Positions 17,265 through 27,019 of a stretch of DNA of 64,000 nt are shown in pieces (positions within the stretch are counted from its first letter, which is position 1; the number at the start of each line of letters is the position of its first letter). A program made the position numbers and the translations under genes. A model generated the notes under the pieces. That model made no database searches and was not told the origin of the DNA. It saw only the letters and a program-made list of their open reading frames with translations. The stretch covers positions 930,001 through 994,000 of the forward strand of contig NZ_JADJCO010000003.1 in assembly GCF_016703145.1 (NCBI RefSeq), read 5' to 3'. This stretch comes from Ottowia sp. (GTDB taxonomy: Bacteria; Pseudomonadota; Gammaproteobacteria; Burkholderiales; Burkholderiaceae_C).

Positions 17265-18017
17265 ATGAAGTTGCGCATGAGCATCACGTCAAGCCACGAC
17301 CTGGCCCGCCACCTGACGGAGGCGATCGCCTCCGGCCAGCAAGAGGTGGGCTCGCTGCTGCCGACCGAGTTCGAGCTGTGCGCGCGCCACGGCCTGAGCC
17401 GCTACGCCGTGCGCAAGGCACTGGACGAGCTGCAGGAGCAGGGGCTGGTCTCGCGCCGCAAGAACGTCGGCACGCGCGTCGAGGCGCGCGCGCCGAGGCA
17501 GGGGTTCACACAGTCGATCGTGACGGCGGAAGAACTGGCGCAGTTCGGCTCCCGGCACGTGCGCCAGGTGCGCGAGGTCGTGCCGGTGGTGGCCGACCTG
17601 GCGCTGGCCGGCGAACTGGGCGTGCCGGGCGGCACGCGGCTGCTGCGCCTGTCGAGCCTGCGCATGGAGGCCGGCGGGCAGGGCCGCCCGATGGGCTGGA
17701 CGGACGTCTACGTGGACGAGCGCTTCGCCGGGATCGAGGCGCTGGCGCGCCAGTCACCCGACCGGCTGGTGAGCGCGCTGATCGAGGAGCGCTACGGCAC
17801 CGCCATCGCGCGCATCCGGCAGGAGATCGGCGCCATCACGCTGTCTCCGGCGCTGGCGGCCGAACTGCAGGCGGAGCCGGGGGCGGCGGCGCTCAAGATC
17901 ACGCGTTCCTACCTCGACGCCGAGGGCGAGGCGATCGAGATCTCGGTGTCCATCCACCCGGCGGACCGCTTCACGCTGACCATGGAGATGAACCGGTCCC
18001 GGGAGCGCGGCGCCTGA
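17265..18017 (+). CDS. GntR-family (HutC/UTRA) transcriptional regulator
   Basis: A 250-residue regulator. The N-terminal winged helix-turn-helix (LLPTEFELCARHGLSRYAVRKALDELQEQGLVSRR) is followed by a UTRA ligand-binding domain (about residues 95-240), recognisable from LLRLSSLR, GWTDVYVDERFAG and the final ISVSIHPADRFTLTM. ATG 17265 is used; ATG 17277 is possible. It is divergent from the lyase-Bug-fumC operon and faces three TGTTCGAACA palindromes. It most likely represses that operon and is released by its substrate or a degradation product. Confidence 0.9.
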   Translation: MKLRMSITSSHDLARHLTEAIASGQQEVGSLLPTEFELCARHGLSRYAVRKALDELQEQGLVSRRKNVGTRVEARAPRQGFTQSIVTAEELAQFGSRHVRQVREVVPVVADLALAGELGVPGGTRLLRLSSLRMEAGGQGRPMGWTDVYVDERFAGIEALARQSPDRLVSALIEERYGTAIARIRQEIGAITLSPALAAELQAEPGAAALKITRSYLDAEGEAIEISVSIHPADRFTLTMEMNRSRERGA

Positions 18018-18034
18018 GGCCGCGGCACGGCTTC

Positions 18035-18871
18035 TCAGCGCCCGAACTCGTCGCCCAGTTGCCTGGCGCGCGCGCAGGCCGCCTGCATGGCCTCGATGAA
18101 GGACGCCTTCATGCCCGCTTGCTCCATCGCCGCCAGCGCGGCGTGGGTGGTGCCGCCCTTGCTGGTCACGCGCTCGCGCAGCACGGCCAGCGGTTCGGGT
18201 GAGTCGGCCGCCAGTGCGCTACCGCCGGCGAAAGTGCCCACGGCCAGGTGGCGCGCCTGCTCGGCGCTCAGGCCCAGTTCGACTCCGGCCTGCTGCATGG
18301 CTTCGAGGAAGTAGAAGACGTAGGCTGGGCCGGAGCCGGACAGCGCGGTCACGGCGTCGAGCTGTGCCTCGCGCTCCACCCACAGCGCGTCGCCAGTGGT
18401 GCGGATCACGGCCTCGGCCAGCGCGCGGTCGGCGGCGCCCACGCTGGAGCTGGCGAACAGCCCGGTCATGCCCCGGCCGACCAGCGCCGGCGTGTTGGGC
18501 ATGCAGCGCACGATGCGGTCCGTGCCGGTGGCGGCGGCGATGTCGCCCAGGCGGATGCCGGCCATCACCGACAGTTGCATCGCCTGGCCGATGTGCGGCG
18601 CGGCGGCCGCGGCCGCTTCGCGGAAGCTCTGCGGCTTGACGGCCCAGACGACCAGCCCGGCGCCGGCCAGGAAGTCGCCGGCGGCCGGCCGGGCCTCGAC
18701 CGCGTGGCGCTGCCGCAGGCTGTTGCGTGAGCCCTCGAACGGCTCCACCACCGCGATCCGCTGCGCCGGCAGGCCCTGCCGGACCAGCCCGCCGATGATG
18801 GCGCTGGCCATGTTGCCGCCGCCGATGAAGGCGATGCGGGTGGAAGCGGGGAGGGCGGTGGCGGTGTTCAT
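18035..18871 (-). CDS. proC: Pyrroline-5-carboxylate reductase
   Basis: Last step of proline synthesis, NAD(P)H-dependent. 278 residues. The Rossmann motif IAFIGGGNMASAIIGGL is at residues 13-29, VVWAVKPQ near residue 80, VRCMPNTPALVGRGMTGL near residue 120, and the C-terminal dimer helix motif ALSGSGPAYVFYFLEAM near residue 172. Length is typical. It is convergent with the GntR gene (17 nt between stops) and its start is 22 nt from the end of the phytase-like gene on the same strand, so the two may share a transcript. Confidence 0.96.
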   Translation of the reverse strand: MNTATALPASTRIAFIGGGNMASAIIGGLVRQGLPAQRIAVVEPFEGSRNSLRQRHAVEARPAAGDFLAGAGLVVWAVKPQSFREAAAAAAPHIGQAMQLSVMAGIRLGDIAAATGTDRIVRCMPNTPALVGRGMTGLFASSSVGAADRALAEAVIRTTGDALWVEREAQLDAVTALSGSGPAYVFYFLEAMQQAGVELGLSAEQARHLAVGTFAGGSALAADSPEPLAVLRERVTSKGGTTHAALAAMEQAGMKASFIEAMQAACARARQLGDEFGR

Positions 18872-18892
18872 GGCGCGGCAGTGTAGGCCAGG

Positions 18893-20109
18893 CTATTCGA
18901 CGACCTCGAAGGCGGCGAACTGCGTCACCTGCAGTGGGTTGAAGTTGTCGTCGGTCATCATCACCAGCGTCCGGCCGCCGGCCGCCCGGGCGGGGCCCCT
19001 GGGGGCAGCGCGGCATGCGAAGCAGCGGAGCTTGGGGGCGACGTCCAGCCTCCGGGCAGAGGCGGCCCCCAGGCCATGGCCTCGAAGTTGTCCACGTGCG
19101 GCAGGCCGCTGGCGCGCAGGTCGAGCAGCAGGCGCTTGGGCGTGGGGCGGTAGCGGCCGGGGCGCAGGGTGTCGATGCCCAGGGTGTCGCTGGCGCCGCG
19201 CAGGTCGGCCTCGTACAGCCGCGCGGACACGCCGGTGGCGGGGGTCCAGGCGCGCTCCAGCACCCACAGGCGATGCTCGTCGGCCACCAGGACTTCGGCC
19301 ACGCCGCTCTCGGCCGGGCCGTGGGGCAGGGCCATGCCGAAGGGCAGGGGTTCGGGCAGGTAGGCCACCTGCCGGTCGGCGCGGCCGCGGGCCAGGTCGA
19401 ACCGGGTGATGCGGCACGGGCCGGCCGGGGCGCCGGGGCCGCCGGCGTCCTGCGCCAGCGCGCTTTCCATGCCGGCCCAGGCGTGGCGGCCGTCGGGGGT
19501 GGTGGCCAGGGCCTCCAGCGTTTCGTTGTTGCGCGGGCCGCGGCCGCGCGCGCCGGTCTGGCGCAGCAGCGGGGGCAGGGGCAGCTCGCGCAGCAGGCGG
19601 CCGTCGAGCGCGCTCTCGTACAGCGCCGGCGGAATGCGGGCGCGCAGGTCGCCTTCACTGGTCCACAGCAGGGTGGTGGCGCCGGTGGCTTCGTCCTGCC
19701 GCAGCGCCAGCGCCTCGGGATCGACACGGTGGCGCGGGAAGGGCTGGCCGTCGGGGCCGAGCAGGGTGATGACGTCCACCCATTGCGGCAGCAGTGGCTG
19801 GCCGGCCGCGAAGGGCGGCAGGCGCAGCACGTAGCAGCGCGCCGGGGCGTGGCGGCTGCGGTCGTCGGACAGCGCGTACCAGAGGCCGGTGCGCGCGTCC
19901 CCGGCCAGGCCGGAGAGGCCGCCGATGGTCGTGTTCTGGAACGACTGCCCGCTGGCCAGGCTGCCGTGCGCGATCAGCTTCAGCGCGGGCGTGCCGGCGG
20001 CGGGCGGCTGCAGGGCGCGGGCACCGCCGCCAAGGAGCGCGGCGGCGCCAGCCAGCGCGCGCAGGGCGGCGCGGCGGCTGAGCGGGGGCGTGCGATCGGG
20101 TCCGGTCAT
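18893..20109 (-). pseudogene. Esterase-like phytase-family protein, C-terminus disrupted by a repeat insertion
   Basis: Exported protein of the esterase-like-activity-of-phytase family (PF13449-like). ATG 20109 (MTGPDRTPPLSRRAALRAL) gives a twin-arginine type leader ending near ARALQPP. Body motifs include FQNTTIGGLSGLAGD, LWYALSDDRS, RVDPEALAL and NETLEALATTPDGRHAWAGME. After FEAMAWGPPLPGG the frame runs into an inserted element, reads about 26 unrelated residues and stops at 18961. The expected ending (RTLVMMTDDNFNPLQVTQFA through VVE, stop at 18893) is intact just beyond it in another frame. The protein thus lacks its last strand, which in this family carries the conserved DDNF motif. Confidence 0.8.
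18981..19066. repeat. GC-rich repeat element inserted in the phytase-like gene
   Basis: About 80-90 bp, containing CCCCTGGGGGCAGCGCGGCA, a GCATGCGAAGCAGCGGAGCT segment and GACGTCCAGCCTCCGGGCAG. Sequence of this kind is familiar to me from intergenic regions of Comamonadaceae (recollection, not a search). It is not a multiple of three and separates the two halves of a conserved reading frame. Exact ends cannot be fixed without an uninterrupted homologue. Confidence 0.6.
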
Positions 20110-20170
20110 GGCTGCGCAGTGTAGAGGGAGGCGATGGGCAGGCCGGGTGGCTTCGGCTACGCTTGCCGCC

Positions 20171-21712
<1,542 letters not shown>

Positions 21713-21730
21713 GCGGGCGAGGGCGTGATG

Positions 21731-21794
21731 GATTTCAAGCGAAATCGGCCTCCAGCCAGCGTGGATATTGCGACGGAAGCTATTAAAATAATAG
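21731..21794 (+). repeat. 64-bp AT-rich dispersed repeat (glpK-glpD gap)
   Basis: Left end GATTTCAAGCGAAATCGGCC, middle AGCGTGGATATTGCG, right end AGCTATTAAAATAATAG. This is the best-preserved copy and fills most of the 100-bp glpK-glpD spacer, ending 18 nt before the glpD start. Confidence 0.9.
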
Positions 21795-21812
21795 TATTCA
21801 TTGTGTCTTGAG

Positions 21813-23420
21813 ATGATCGGCGACCCCCTGCCCACCGACCGCGCCGCGCTGCTGGCCCGCCTGGCCGAACCGCGCCGCTATGACATCGCCATCGTCGGCG
21901 GCGGCGCCACCGGCCTGGGCGTGGCGCTGGACGCCGCCCAGCGCGGCCACAGCGTGGTGCTGGTCGAGGCGCACGATTTCGCCAAGGGCACTTCCTCGCG
22001 CGCCACCAAGCTGGTGCACGGCGGCGTGCGCTATCTGGCGCAGGGCAGCGTCGGCCTGGTGCGCGAGGCGCTGCACGAGCGCCTGCACATCCTGCACAGC
22101 GCGCCGCACCTGGCGCAGCCGCTGCCCTTCGTCATGCCCTCCTACCGGCTGTGGGAGACGCCGTTCTACGGCGCCGGCCTGAAGATGTACGACGCCCTGG
22201 CCGGCCGCCACGGCCTGGGCCGCACCGAGTGGCTCGGCGCGGCCGAGACGCTGCGCCTGCTGCCCGGCGTGCAGCCGCGCGGGCTCAAGGGCGGCGTCAA
22301 GTACTGGGACGGCCAGTTCGACGACGCGCGCCTGGCGCTGGCCATCGCCCGCACGGCGGCGCTGCACGGTGCCCTGCTGGTCAACCACTGCGAGGCGCTG
22401 GAGGTGCTGCACGACGCCGGCCGCGCCGTCGGCCTGCGCGTGCGCGACGCCGAGAGCGGACGCGAGCTGCGCATCGAGGCCGGCTGCATCGTCAACGCCA
22501 CCGGCGTGTGGGTGGACCGCCTGCGCCGGCAGGACGCGCTGGCGGCCGGGCGCACGGCGCTGCCCCTGGTCGCGCCCAGCCAGGGCGTGCACGTCGTCAT
22601 CGACCAGTCCTTCCTGCCCGGCGAGCACGCCCTGCTGGTGCCCAGCACCGGGGACGGGCGGGTGCTGTTCGCCGTGCCCTGGCTTGGCAAGCTGATCCTG
22701 GGCACCACCGACACGCCGCGCCCGGACCTGCCGCTGGAGCCGCGCCCCCTCGCGCGGGAGCTGGACTTCATCCTGCGCGAGGCGGCCCGCTACCTGCGGC
22801 GCGCGCCCACGCGCGCCGACGTCCTCAGCACCTGGGCCGGCCTGCGCCCGCTGGTCAGCCCGGGCGACGGAGCGGCCGACACCCCGGCCATCAGCCGCGA
22901 GCACACGGTGCGCGTGGCGCGCTCCGGCCTGGTCACCGTCACCGGCGGCAAGTGGACCACCTACCGCGTCATGGCCGAGGACGTGCTGGCGCGCTGCATC
23001 CAGGCCGGCACGCTGCCGCCGCGCGGCCCGTCGCGCACGGCCGGGCTGCGGCTGGTCGGCGCCGGCGGCGAGCACACTGGCGCGTCCCGCCCCGTCGGCC
23101 TCGGCCGGCCACCGGGGCTGCACCTGTACGGCACCGAGGTCGCCGCCGTGGCCGCCCTGCCGGGGGCCGGCCGCTGGCTGGCGCCGGGCCTGTCCGAGGC
23201 CATGGTCCGCTTCGCCGCCCGCCACGAGTACGCCCGCTCGGTCGAGGACGTGCTGGCGCGGCGCTCGCGCCTGCTGTTCCTGGACGCCGCCGAGGCAGCC
23301 CGCGCCGCGCCCGCCGTCGCCGACATCCTGGCCGACGAACTGGCGCGCGACCCCGCGCTGGCCGCCTTCCAGCACCTGGCCGAGGCCTACGCGCAACACG
23401 GCGCCGACCCGGGGGCTTGA
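21813..23420 (+). CDS. glpD: Aerobic glycerol-3-phosphate dehydrogenase
   Basis: FAD-dependent, membrane-associated; oxidises glycerol 3-phosphate to dihydroxyacetone phosphate and feeds quinones. 535 residues from ATG 21813 (MIGDPLPTDRAALLARL); a TTG four codons upstream is unlikely. The FAD motif is IAIVGGGATGLGVALDAAQRG. KGTSSRATKLVHGGVRYL, FVMPSYRLWETPFYGAGLKM, VVNATGVWVDRLR-like INATG context and VTGGKWTTYRVMAED are family hallmarks. Forms the glycerol-use pair with glpK. Its stop codon overlaps a good promoter for the ribosomal operon. Confidence 0.95.
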   Translation: MIGDPLPTDRAALLARLAEPRRYDIAIVGGGATGLGVALDAAQRGHSVVLVEAHDFAKGTSSRATKLVHGGVRYLAQGSVGLVREALHERLHILHSAPHLAQPLPFVMPSYRLWETPFYGAGLKMYDALAGRHGLGRTEWLGAAETLRLLPGVQPRGLKGGVKYWDGQFDDARLALAIARTAALHGALLVNHCEALEVLHDAGRAVGLRVRDAESGRELRIEAGCIVNATGVWVDRLRRQDALAAGRTALPLVAPSQGVHVVIDQSFLPGEHALLVPSTGDGRVLFAVPWLGKLILGTTDTPRPDLPLEPRPLARELDFILREAARYLRRAPTRADVLSTWAGLRPLVSPGDGAADTPAISREHTVRVARSGLVTVTGGKWTTYRVMAEDVLARCIQAGTLPPRGPSRTAGLRLVGAGGEHTGASRPVGLGRPPGLHLYGTEVAAVAALPGAGRWLAPGLSEAMVRFAARHEYARSVEDVLARRSRLLFLDAAEAARAAPAVADILADELARDPALAAFQHLAEAYAQHGADPGA

Positions 23421-23445
23421 CAGCGCCCTTTCGATTTGCCACAAT
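23417..23445 (+). promoter_or_regulatory. Sigma-70 promoter for the rplN (spc) operon
   Basis: Perfect -35 TTGACA at 23417-23422, 17-nt spacer, then CACAAT at 23440-23445 (4 of 6 to consensus). It overlaps the glpD stop codon and lies about 120 nt before rplN. It explains how the ribosomal operon is expressed without rpsQ upstream. Confidence 0.65.
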
Positions 23446-23488
23446 CGCGGGCTTCGTCCAATATGGATTGAAGATACCTGCCCCAAAG

Positions 23489-23511
23489 CGTGCGCCTTCA
23501 TAAGGCGCACG
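23489..23511 (+). promoter_or_regulatory. Perfect 10-bp hairpin in the rplN leader
   Basis: CGTGCGCCTT, loop CAT, AAGGCGCACG: ten unbroken pairs with a three-base loop, in the 5' leader of the spc operon. No U-run follows, so it is not a plain terminator. It may be a leader control structure or a transcript-stabilising hairpin. Confidence 0.6.
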
Positions 23512-23526
23512 ACGGGCCCAAGACTG

Positions 23527-23542
23527 ATCCGGCGCGCCGGAT
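23527..23542. promoter_or_regulatory. 16-bp perfect palindrome before rplN
   Basis: ATCCGGCGCGCCGGAT, about 23 nt upstream of the rplN start codon. It could be a second leader stem or a protein-binding palindrome. Confidence 0.5.
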
Positions 23543-23565
23543 ACAAGTTGGGAAACATTGAACAA

Positions 23566-23934
23566 ATGATCCAGACTGAATCTCGACTCGAGGTGGCCGA
23601 CAACACCGGCGCCAAGTCCGTCCTGTGCATCAAGGTGCTGGGCGGTTCCAAGCGCCGCTACGCCAGCGTCGGCGACATCATCAAGGTGAGCGTGAAAGAG
23701 GCCGCCCCGCGCGGCCGCGTCAAGAAGGGCGAGATCTACAGCGCCGTGGTGGTGCGCACCGCCAAGGGCATCCGCCGCGGCGATGGCTCGCTCGTCAAGT
23801 TCGACGGCAATGCCGCCGTGCTGCTCAACAACAAGCTGGAGCCGATCGGCACCCGCATCTTCGGCCCGGTCACGCGCGAGCTGCGCACCGAGAAGTTCAT
23901 GAAGATCGTGTCCCTGGCCCCCGAAGTCCTGTAA
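23566..23934 (+). CDS. rplN: 50S ribosomal protein L14
   Basis: 122 residues starting MIQTESRLEVADNTGAKSVL, the invariant L14 N-terminus; KEAAPRGRVKKGEIYSAVVV and GTRIFGPVTRELR complete the family match. L14 sits at the 30S-50S interface next to L19. First gene of the spc operon here. Its usual upstream neighbour rpsQ is absent and glpD takes its place. ATG 23566 gives the canonical start; a TTG 18 nt upstream does not. Confidence 0.98.
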   Translation: MIQTESRLEVADNTGAKSVLCIKVLGGSKRRYASVGDIIKVSVKEAAPRGRVKKGEIYSAVVVRTAKGIRRGDGSLVKFDGNAAVLLNNKLEPIGTRIFGPVTRELRTEKFMKIVSLAPEVL

Positions 23935-23946
23935 GAAAGGCGCGCC

Positions 23947-24264
23947 ATGAACAAGATTCGCAAGGGCGACGAAGTCATCGTGCTGGCTGGTCGCGACAAG
24001 GGCAAGCGCGGCACCGTGTCGCTGCGCGCCAGCGACGACCGCCTGCTGGTCGACGGCATCAACATGGTCAAGAAGCACGCCAAGCCCAATCCCATGAAGG
24101 GCGTGGCCGGCGGCATCATCGAGAAGGCCATGCCGATCCACCAATCCAACGTGGCCATCTACAACAAGGCCACCGGCAAGGCCGACCGCGTCGGCATCAA
24201 GACCCTGCAGGACGGCAGCCGCGTGCGCGTGTTCAAGTCCAGCGGCGAAGAGATCAAGGCCTGA
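23947..24264 (+). CDS. rplX: 50S ribosomal protein L24
   Basis: 105 residues. The KOW motif is GDEVIVLAGRDKGKRGTV near the N-terminus, followed by VDGINMVKKHAKPNP. An assembly initiator that binds 23S rRNA at the polypeptide exit. It lies 12 nt after rplN, with an AAGGCGCGCC spacer region and a GAAAGG ribosome site. Confidence 0.98.
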   Translation: MNKIRKGDEVIVLAGRDKGKRGTVSLRASDDRLLVDGINMVKKHAKPNPMKGVAGGIIEKAMPIHQSNVAIYNKATGKADRVGIKTLQDGSRVRVFKSSGEEIKA

Positions 24265-24272
24265 GGTTGACC

Positions 24273-24818
24273 ATGGCACGACTGCAACAACACTATCGCG
24301 AAAAAGTGGCGCCCGAACTGATGAAGCAGTTCGGCTACAAGTCGCCCATGGAGGTGCCGCGCATCACCAAGATCACGCTCAACATGGGTGTGAGCGAGGC
24401 CGTGGCGGACAAGAAGGTCATGGACAACGCCGTGGCCGACCTGACCAAGATCGCCGGCCAGAAGCCCGTGGTCACCAAGGCCAAGCGGGCCATCGCCGGC
24501 TTCAAGATCCGCGAAGGCCAGGCCATCGGCACCATGGTCACGCTGCGCGGCGTGCGCATGTACGAGTTCCTGGACCGCTTCGTCACCGTGGCGCTGCCGC
24601 GGGTGCGCGACTTCCGCGGCATCTCCGGGCGCTCGTTCGACGGCCGCGGCAACTACAACGTGGGCGTCAAGGAACAGATCATCTTCCCCGAGATCGAGTA
24701 CGACAAGGTGGATGCCCTGCGCGGCCTGAACATCAGCATCACGACGACGGCCAAGAACGACGAGGAGTGCAAGGCACTGCTCGCGGGCTTCCGTTTTCCG
24801 TTCAAGAACCAAGGGTGA
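24273..24818 (+). CDS. rplE: 50S ribosomal protein L5
   Basis: 181 residues from ATG 24273 (MARLQQHYREKVAPELMKQF). ITLNMGVSEAV, AGQKPVVTKAKRAIAGFKIR and RDFRGIS with GNYNVGVKEQIIFPEI are L5 signatures. It binds 5S rRNA with L18 and L25 and contacts P-site tRNA. The start is 8 nt after rplX. Confidence 0.98.
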   Translation: MARLQQHYREKVAPELMKQFGYKSPMEVPRITKITLNMGVSEAVADKKVMDNAVADLTKIAGQKPVVTKAKRAIAGFKIREGQAIGTMVTLRGVRMYEFLDRFVTVALPRVRDFRGISGRSFDGRGNYNVGVKEQIIFPEIEYDKVDALRGLNISITTTAKNDEECKALLAGFRFPFKNQG

Positions 24819-24822
24819 CGTT

Positions 24823-25128
24823 GTGGCAAAAGTAGCTTTGATCGAGCGCGAGCTCAAGCGCGAAAAACTCGTCGCCAAGTACGCCAAGAAACACGCCGAG
24901 CTGAAGGGCATCGCCAATGACGCCAAGCGCAGCGACGAAGAGCGCGCGCAGGCCCGCCTGGCGCTGCAAAAGCTGCCGCGCAACGCCAACCCGACGCGCC
25001 AGCGCGCCCGTTGCGAAATGACCGGTCGCCCGCGCGGCACCTTCCGCCAGTTCGGGCTGGGCCGCGCCAAGGTCCGCGAGATGGCCTTCAGCGGCCAGAT
25101 CCCGGGCGTCATGAAGGCGAGCTGGTAA
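24823..25128 (+). CDS. rpsN: 30S ribosomal protein S14
   Basis: 101 residues from GTG 24823 (read as MAKVALIERELKREKL). CEMTGRPRGTFRQFGLGR and the C-terminal PGVMKASW are typical. This is the long, zinc-free form: only one Cys is present instead of the four-Cys motif of short S14. It begins 4 nt after rplE. Confidence 0.98.
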   Translation: MAKVALIERELKREKLVAKYAKKHAELKGIANDAKRSDEERAQARLALQKLPRNANPTRQRARCEMTGRPRGTFRQFGLGRAKVREMAFSGQIPGVMKASW

Positions 25129-25146
25129 TCGGCAGGAGAGAACAAC

Positions 25147-25542
25147 ATGAGCATGAGTGATCCCATCGCCGACCTGCTGACCCGCATCCGCAACGCGCAG
25201 ATGGTGGCCAAGCAGACCGTGTCGGTGCCGTCTTCCAAGGTGAAGGTGGCCATTGCCCAGGTGCTGAAGGACGAAGGCTACATCGACGGCTTCGAGGTCA
25301 AGAGCGACGGCGCCAAGTCCGAGCTGCTGATCGCGCTGAAGTACTACGCCGGCCGTCCCGTCATCGAGCGCATCGAGCGTGTCAGCCGTCCCGGCCTGCG
25401 CGTCTACAAGGGCCGCGACGCCATTCCCCAGGTCATGAACGGCCTGGGCGTGGCCATCGTCACCACCCCGAAGGGCGTGATGACCGACCGCAAGGCGCGC
25501 GCCACCGGTGTCGGCGGCGAAGTGCTGTGCTACGTGGCCTAA
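25147..25542 (+). CDS. rpsH: 30S ribosomal protein S8
   Basis: 131 residues; MSMSDPIADLLTRIRNAQMV at the start and GVAIVTTPKGVMTDRKAR with GGEVLCYVA at the end. S8 binds helix 21 of 16S rRNA. In E. coli it is the translational repressor of the spc operon through the rplE region; the same feedback is plausible here. AGGAGA precedes the ATG at 25147. Confidence 0.98.
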   Translation: MSMSDPIADLLTRIRNAQMVAKQTVSVPSSKVKVAIAQVLKDEGYIDGFEVKSDGAKSELLIALKYYAGRPVIERIERVSRPGLRVYKGRDAIPQVMNGLGVAIVTTPKGVMTDRKARATGVGGEVLCYVA

Positions 25543-25555
25543 GGAGAGTCGAGAG

Positions 25556-26089
25556 ATGTCACGTGTCGGAAAAATGGCCGTTCTCGTCCCCTCGGGCGTC
25601 GATGTGCAGATCAAGGACGACCAGATCACGGTCAAGGGCAGCGGCGGCGAGCTGAAGCTGGCCCCCAACGCGCTGGTGAACATCAGCGCCGAGGACGGCA
25701 AGTTGTCCTTCGCTCCGGCGGACGAGTCCCGCGAGGCCAACGCCATGAGCGGCACCATGCGCCAGCTGGTCAACAACATGGTGGTCGGCGTCAGCAAGGG
25801 CTTCGAGAAGAAGCTGACCCTGGTCGGCGTGGGCTTCCGCGCCCAGGCGCAAGGTGCCAAGCTGAACCTGTCGGTGGGCTTCTCGCACCCGGTGAACATC
25901 GAGATGCCCGCGGGCATCACCGTGGCCACGCCGGCCCCGACCGAAATCGTCATCAAGGGCGCGGACCGCCAGAGCGTGGGGCAGATCGCTGCCGAAATCC
26001 GCGCCGTCCGCCCCCCCGAGCCCTACAAGGGCAAGGGCATCCGCTATTCGGATGAAAAGGTGGCGATCAAGGAAACCAAGAAGAAGTAA
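25556..26089 (+). CDS. rplF: 50S ribosomal protein L6
   Basis: 177 residues from ATG 25556 (MSRVGKMAVLVPSGVDVQI). Two repeated L6 domains; the C-terminal signature PPEPYKGKGIRYSDEKV is intact. It lies near the sarcin-ricin loop. AAGGAGAG ribosome site; 13 nt after rpsH. Confidence 0.98.
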   Translation: MSRVGKMAVLVPSGVDVQIKDDQITVKGSGGELKLAPNALVNISAEDGKLSFAPADESREANAMSGTMRQLVNNMVVGVSKGFEKKLTLVGVGFRAQAQGAKLNLSVGFSHPVNIEMPAGITVATPAPTEIVIKGADRQSVGQIAAEIRAVRPPEPYKGKGIRYSDEKVAIKETKKK

Positions 26090-26100
26090 GGACCTGCATC

Positions 26101-26466
26101 ATGATGACCAAGAAAGAGCAGCGTCTTCGTCGTGCGCGCCAGACGCGCATCCGCATCGCCACCCAGGGCGTGGCGCGGCTGACCGTCAACCGCACCAACC
26201 TGCACATCTATGCCGCCGTGATTTCCGGCGACGGCGCGAAAGTGCTGGCCAGCGCCTCCACGGCCGAGGCCGAGATGCGCCAGTCGCTGGGCGCCGCGGG
26301 CAAGGGCGGCAACGTCGCTGCCGCCCAAGTGATCGGCCAGCGCATCGCCGAGCGTGCCAAGGCCGCGGGGGTGGAGAAGGTGGCCTTCGACCGTGCGGGC
26401 TTCGCCTACCACGGCCGTGTCAAGGCCCTGGCCGACGCTGCCCGCGAGGCGGGTCTGCAGTTCTGA
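26101..26466 (+). CDS. rplR: 50S ribosomal protein L18
   Basis: 121 residues. The basic N-terminus MMTKKEQRLRRARQTRIRI is typical; VNRTNLHIYAAVISGDG, ASASTAE and the C-terminal VAFDRAGFAYHGRVKALADA follow. Binds 5S rRNA. The second Met codon (26104) could be the start instead. Confidence 0.98.
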   Translation: MMTKKEQRLRRARQTRIRIATQGVARLTVNRTNLHIYAAVISGDGAKVLASASTAEAEMRQSLGAAGKGGNVAAAQVIGQRIAERAKAAGVEKVAFDRAGFAYHGRVKALADAAREAGLQF

Positions 26467-26483
26467 ACGGTAGGACGAACAAG

Positions 26484-27005
26484 ATGGCAAAGTTTCAGCC
26501 GAAGATGCAAGGCGACGGTCCGGAAGACGGCCTGCGCGAGAAGATGATCGCGGTCAACCGCGTGACCAAGGTGGTCAAGGGTGGCCGTATCCTGGGTTTC
26601 GCCGCGTTGACCGTGGTGGGCGATGGCGATGGCCGCGTCGGCATGGGCAAGGGCAAGTCCAAGGAAGTGCCCGCCGCCGTGCAGAAGGCCATGGACGAGG
26701 CGCGCCGCAACATGACGAAGGTGTCGCTCAAGGATGGCACGATCCATCACAACGTGACCGGCCACCACGGCGCCGCCAACGTGATGATGGCTCCGGCCCC
26801 GCGCGGTACCGGCATCATCGCCGGCGGTCCCATGCGCGCCGTGTTCGAGGTGCTGGGCATCACCGACATCGTCGCCAAGAGCCACGGCACGTCCAACCCC
26901 TACAACATGGTGCGTGCCACGCTGGATGCATTGAACAACTGCACCACGCCCGCCGAAGTGGCGGCCAAGCGCGGCAAGTCGGTCGAAGACATCTTCACCG
27001 CCTGA
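26484..27005 (+). CDS. rpsE: 30S ribosomal protein S5
   Basis: 173 residues from ATG 26484 (MAKFQPKMQGDGPEDGLREK). VNRVTKVVKGGRILGFAALTV is the dsRBD-like N-domain; GRVGMGKGKSKEVPAAV and GTGIIAGGPMRAVFEVLG follow. Involved in decoding accuracy. 17 nt after rplR. Confidence 0.98.
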   Translation: MAKFQPKMQGDGPEDGLREKMIAVNRVTKVVKGGRILGFAALTVVGDGDGRVGMGKGKSKEVPAAVQKAMDEARRNMTKVSLKDGTIHHNVTGHHGAANVMMAPAPRGTGIIAGGPMRAVFEVLGITDIVAKSHGTSNPYNMVRATLDALNNCTTPAEVAAKRGKSVEDIFTA

Positions 27006-27019
27006 TCGGGAGCCCCCAC

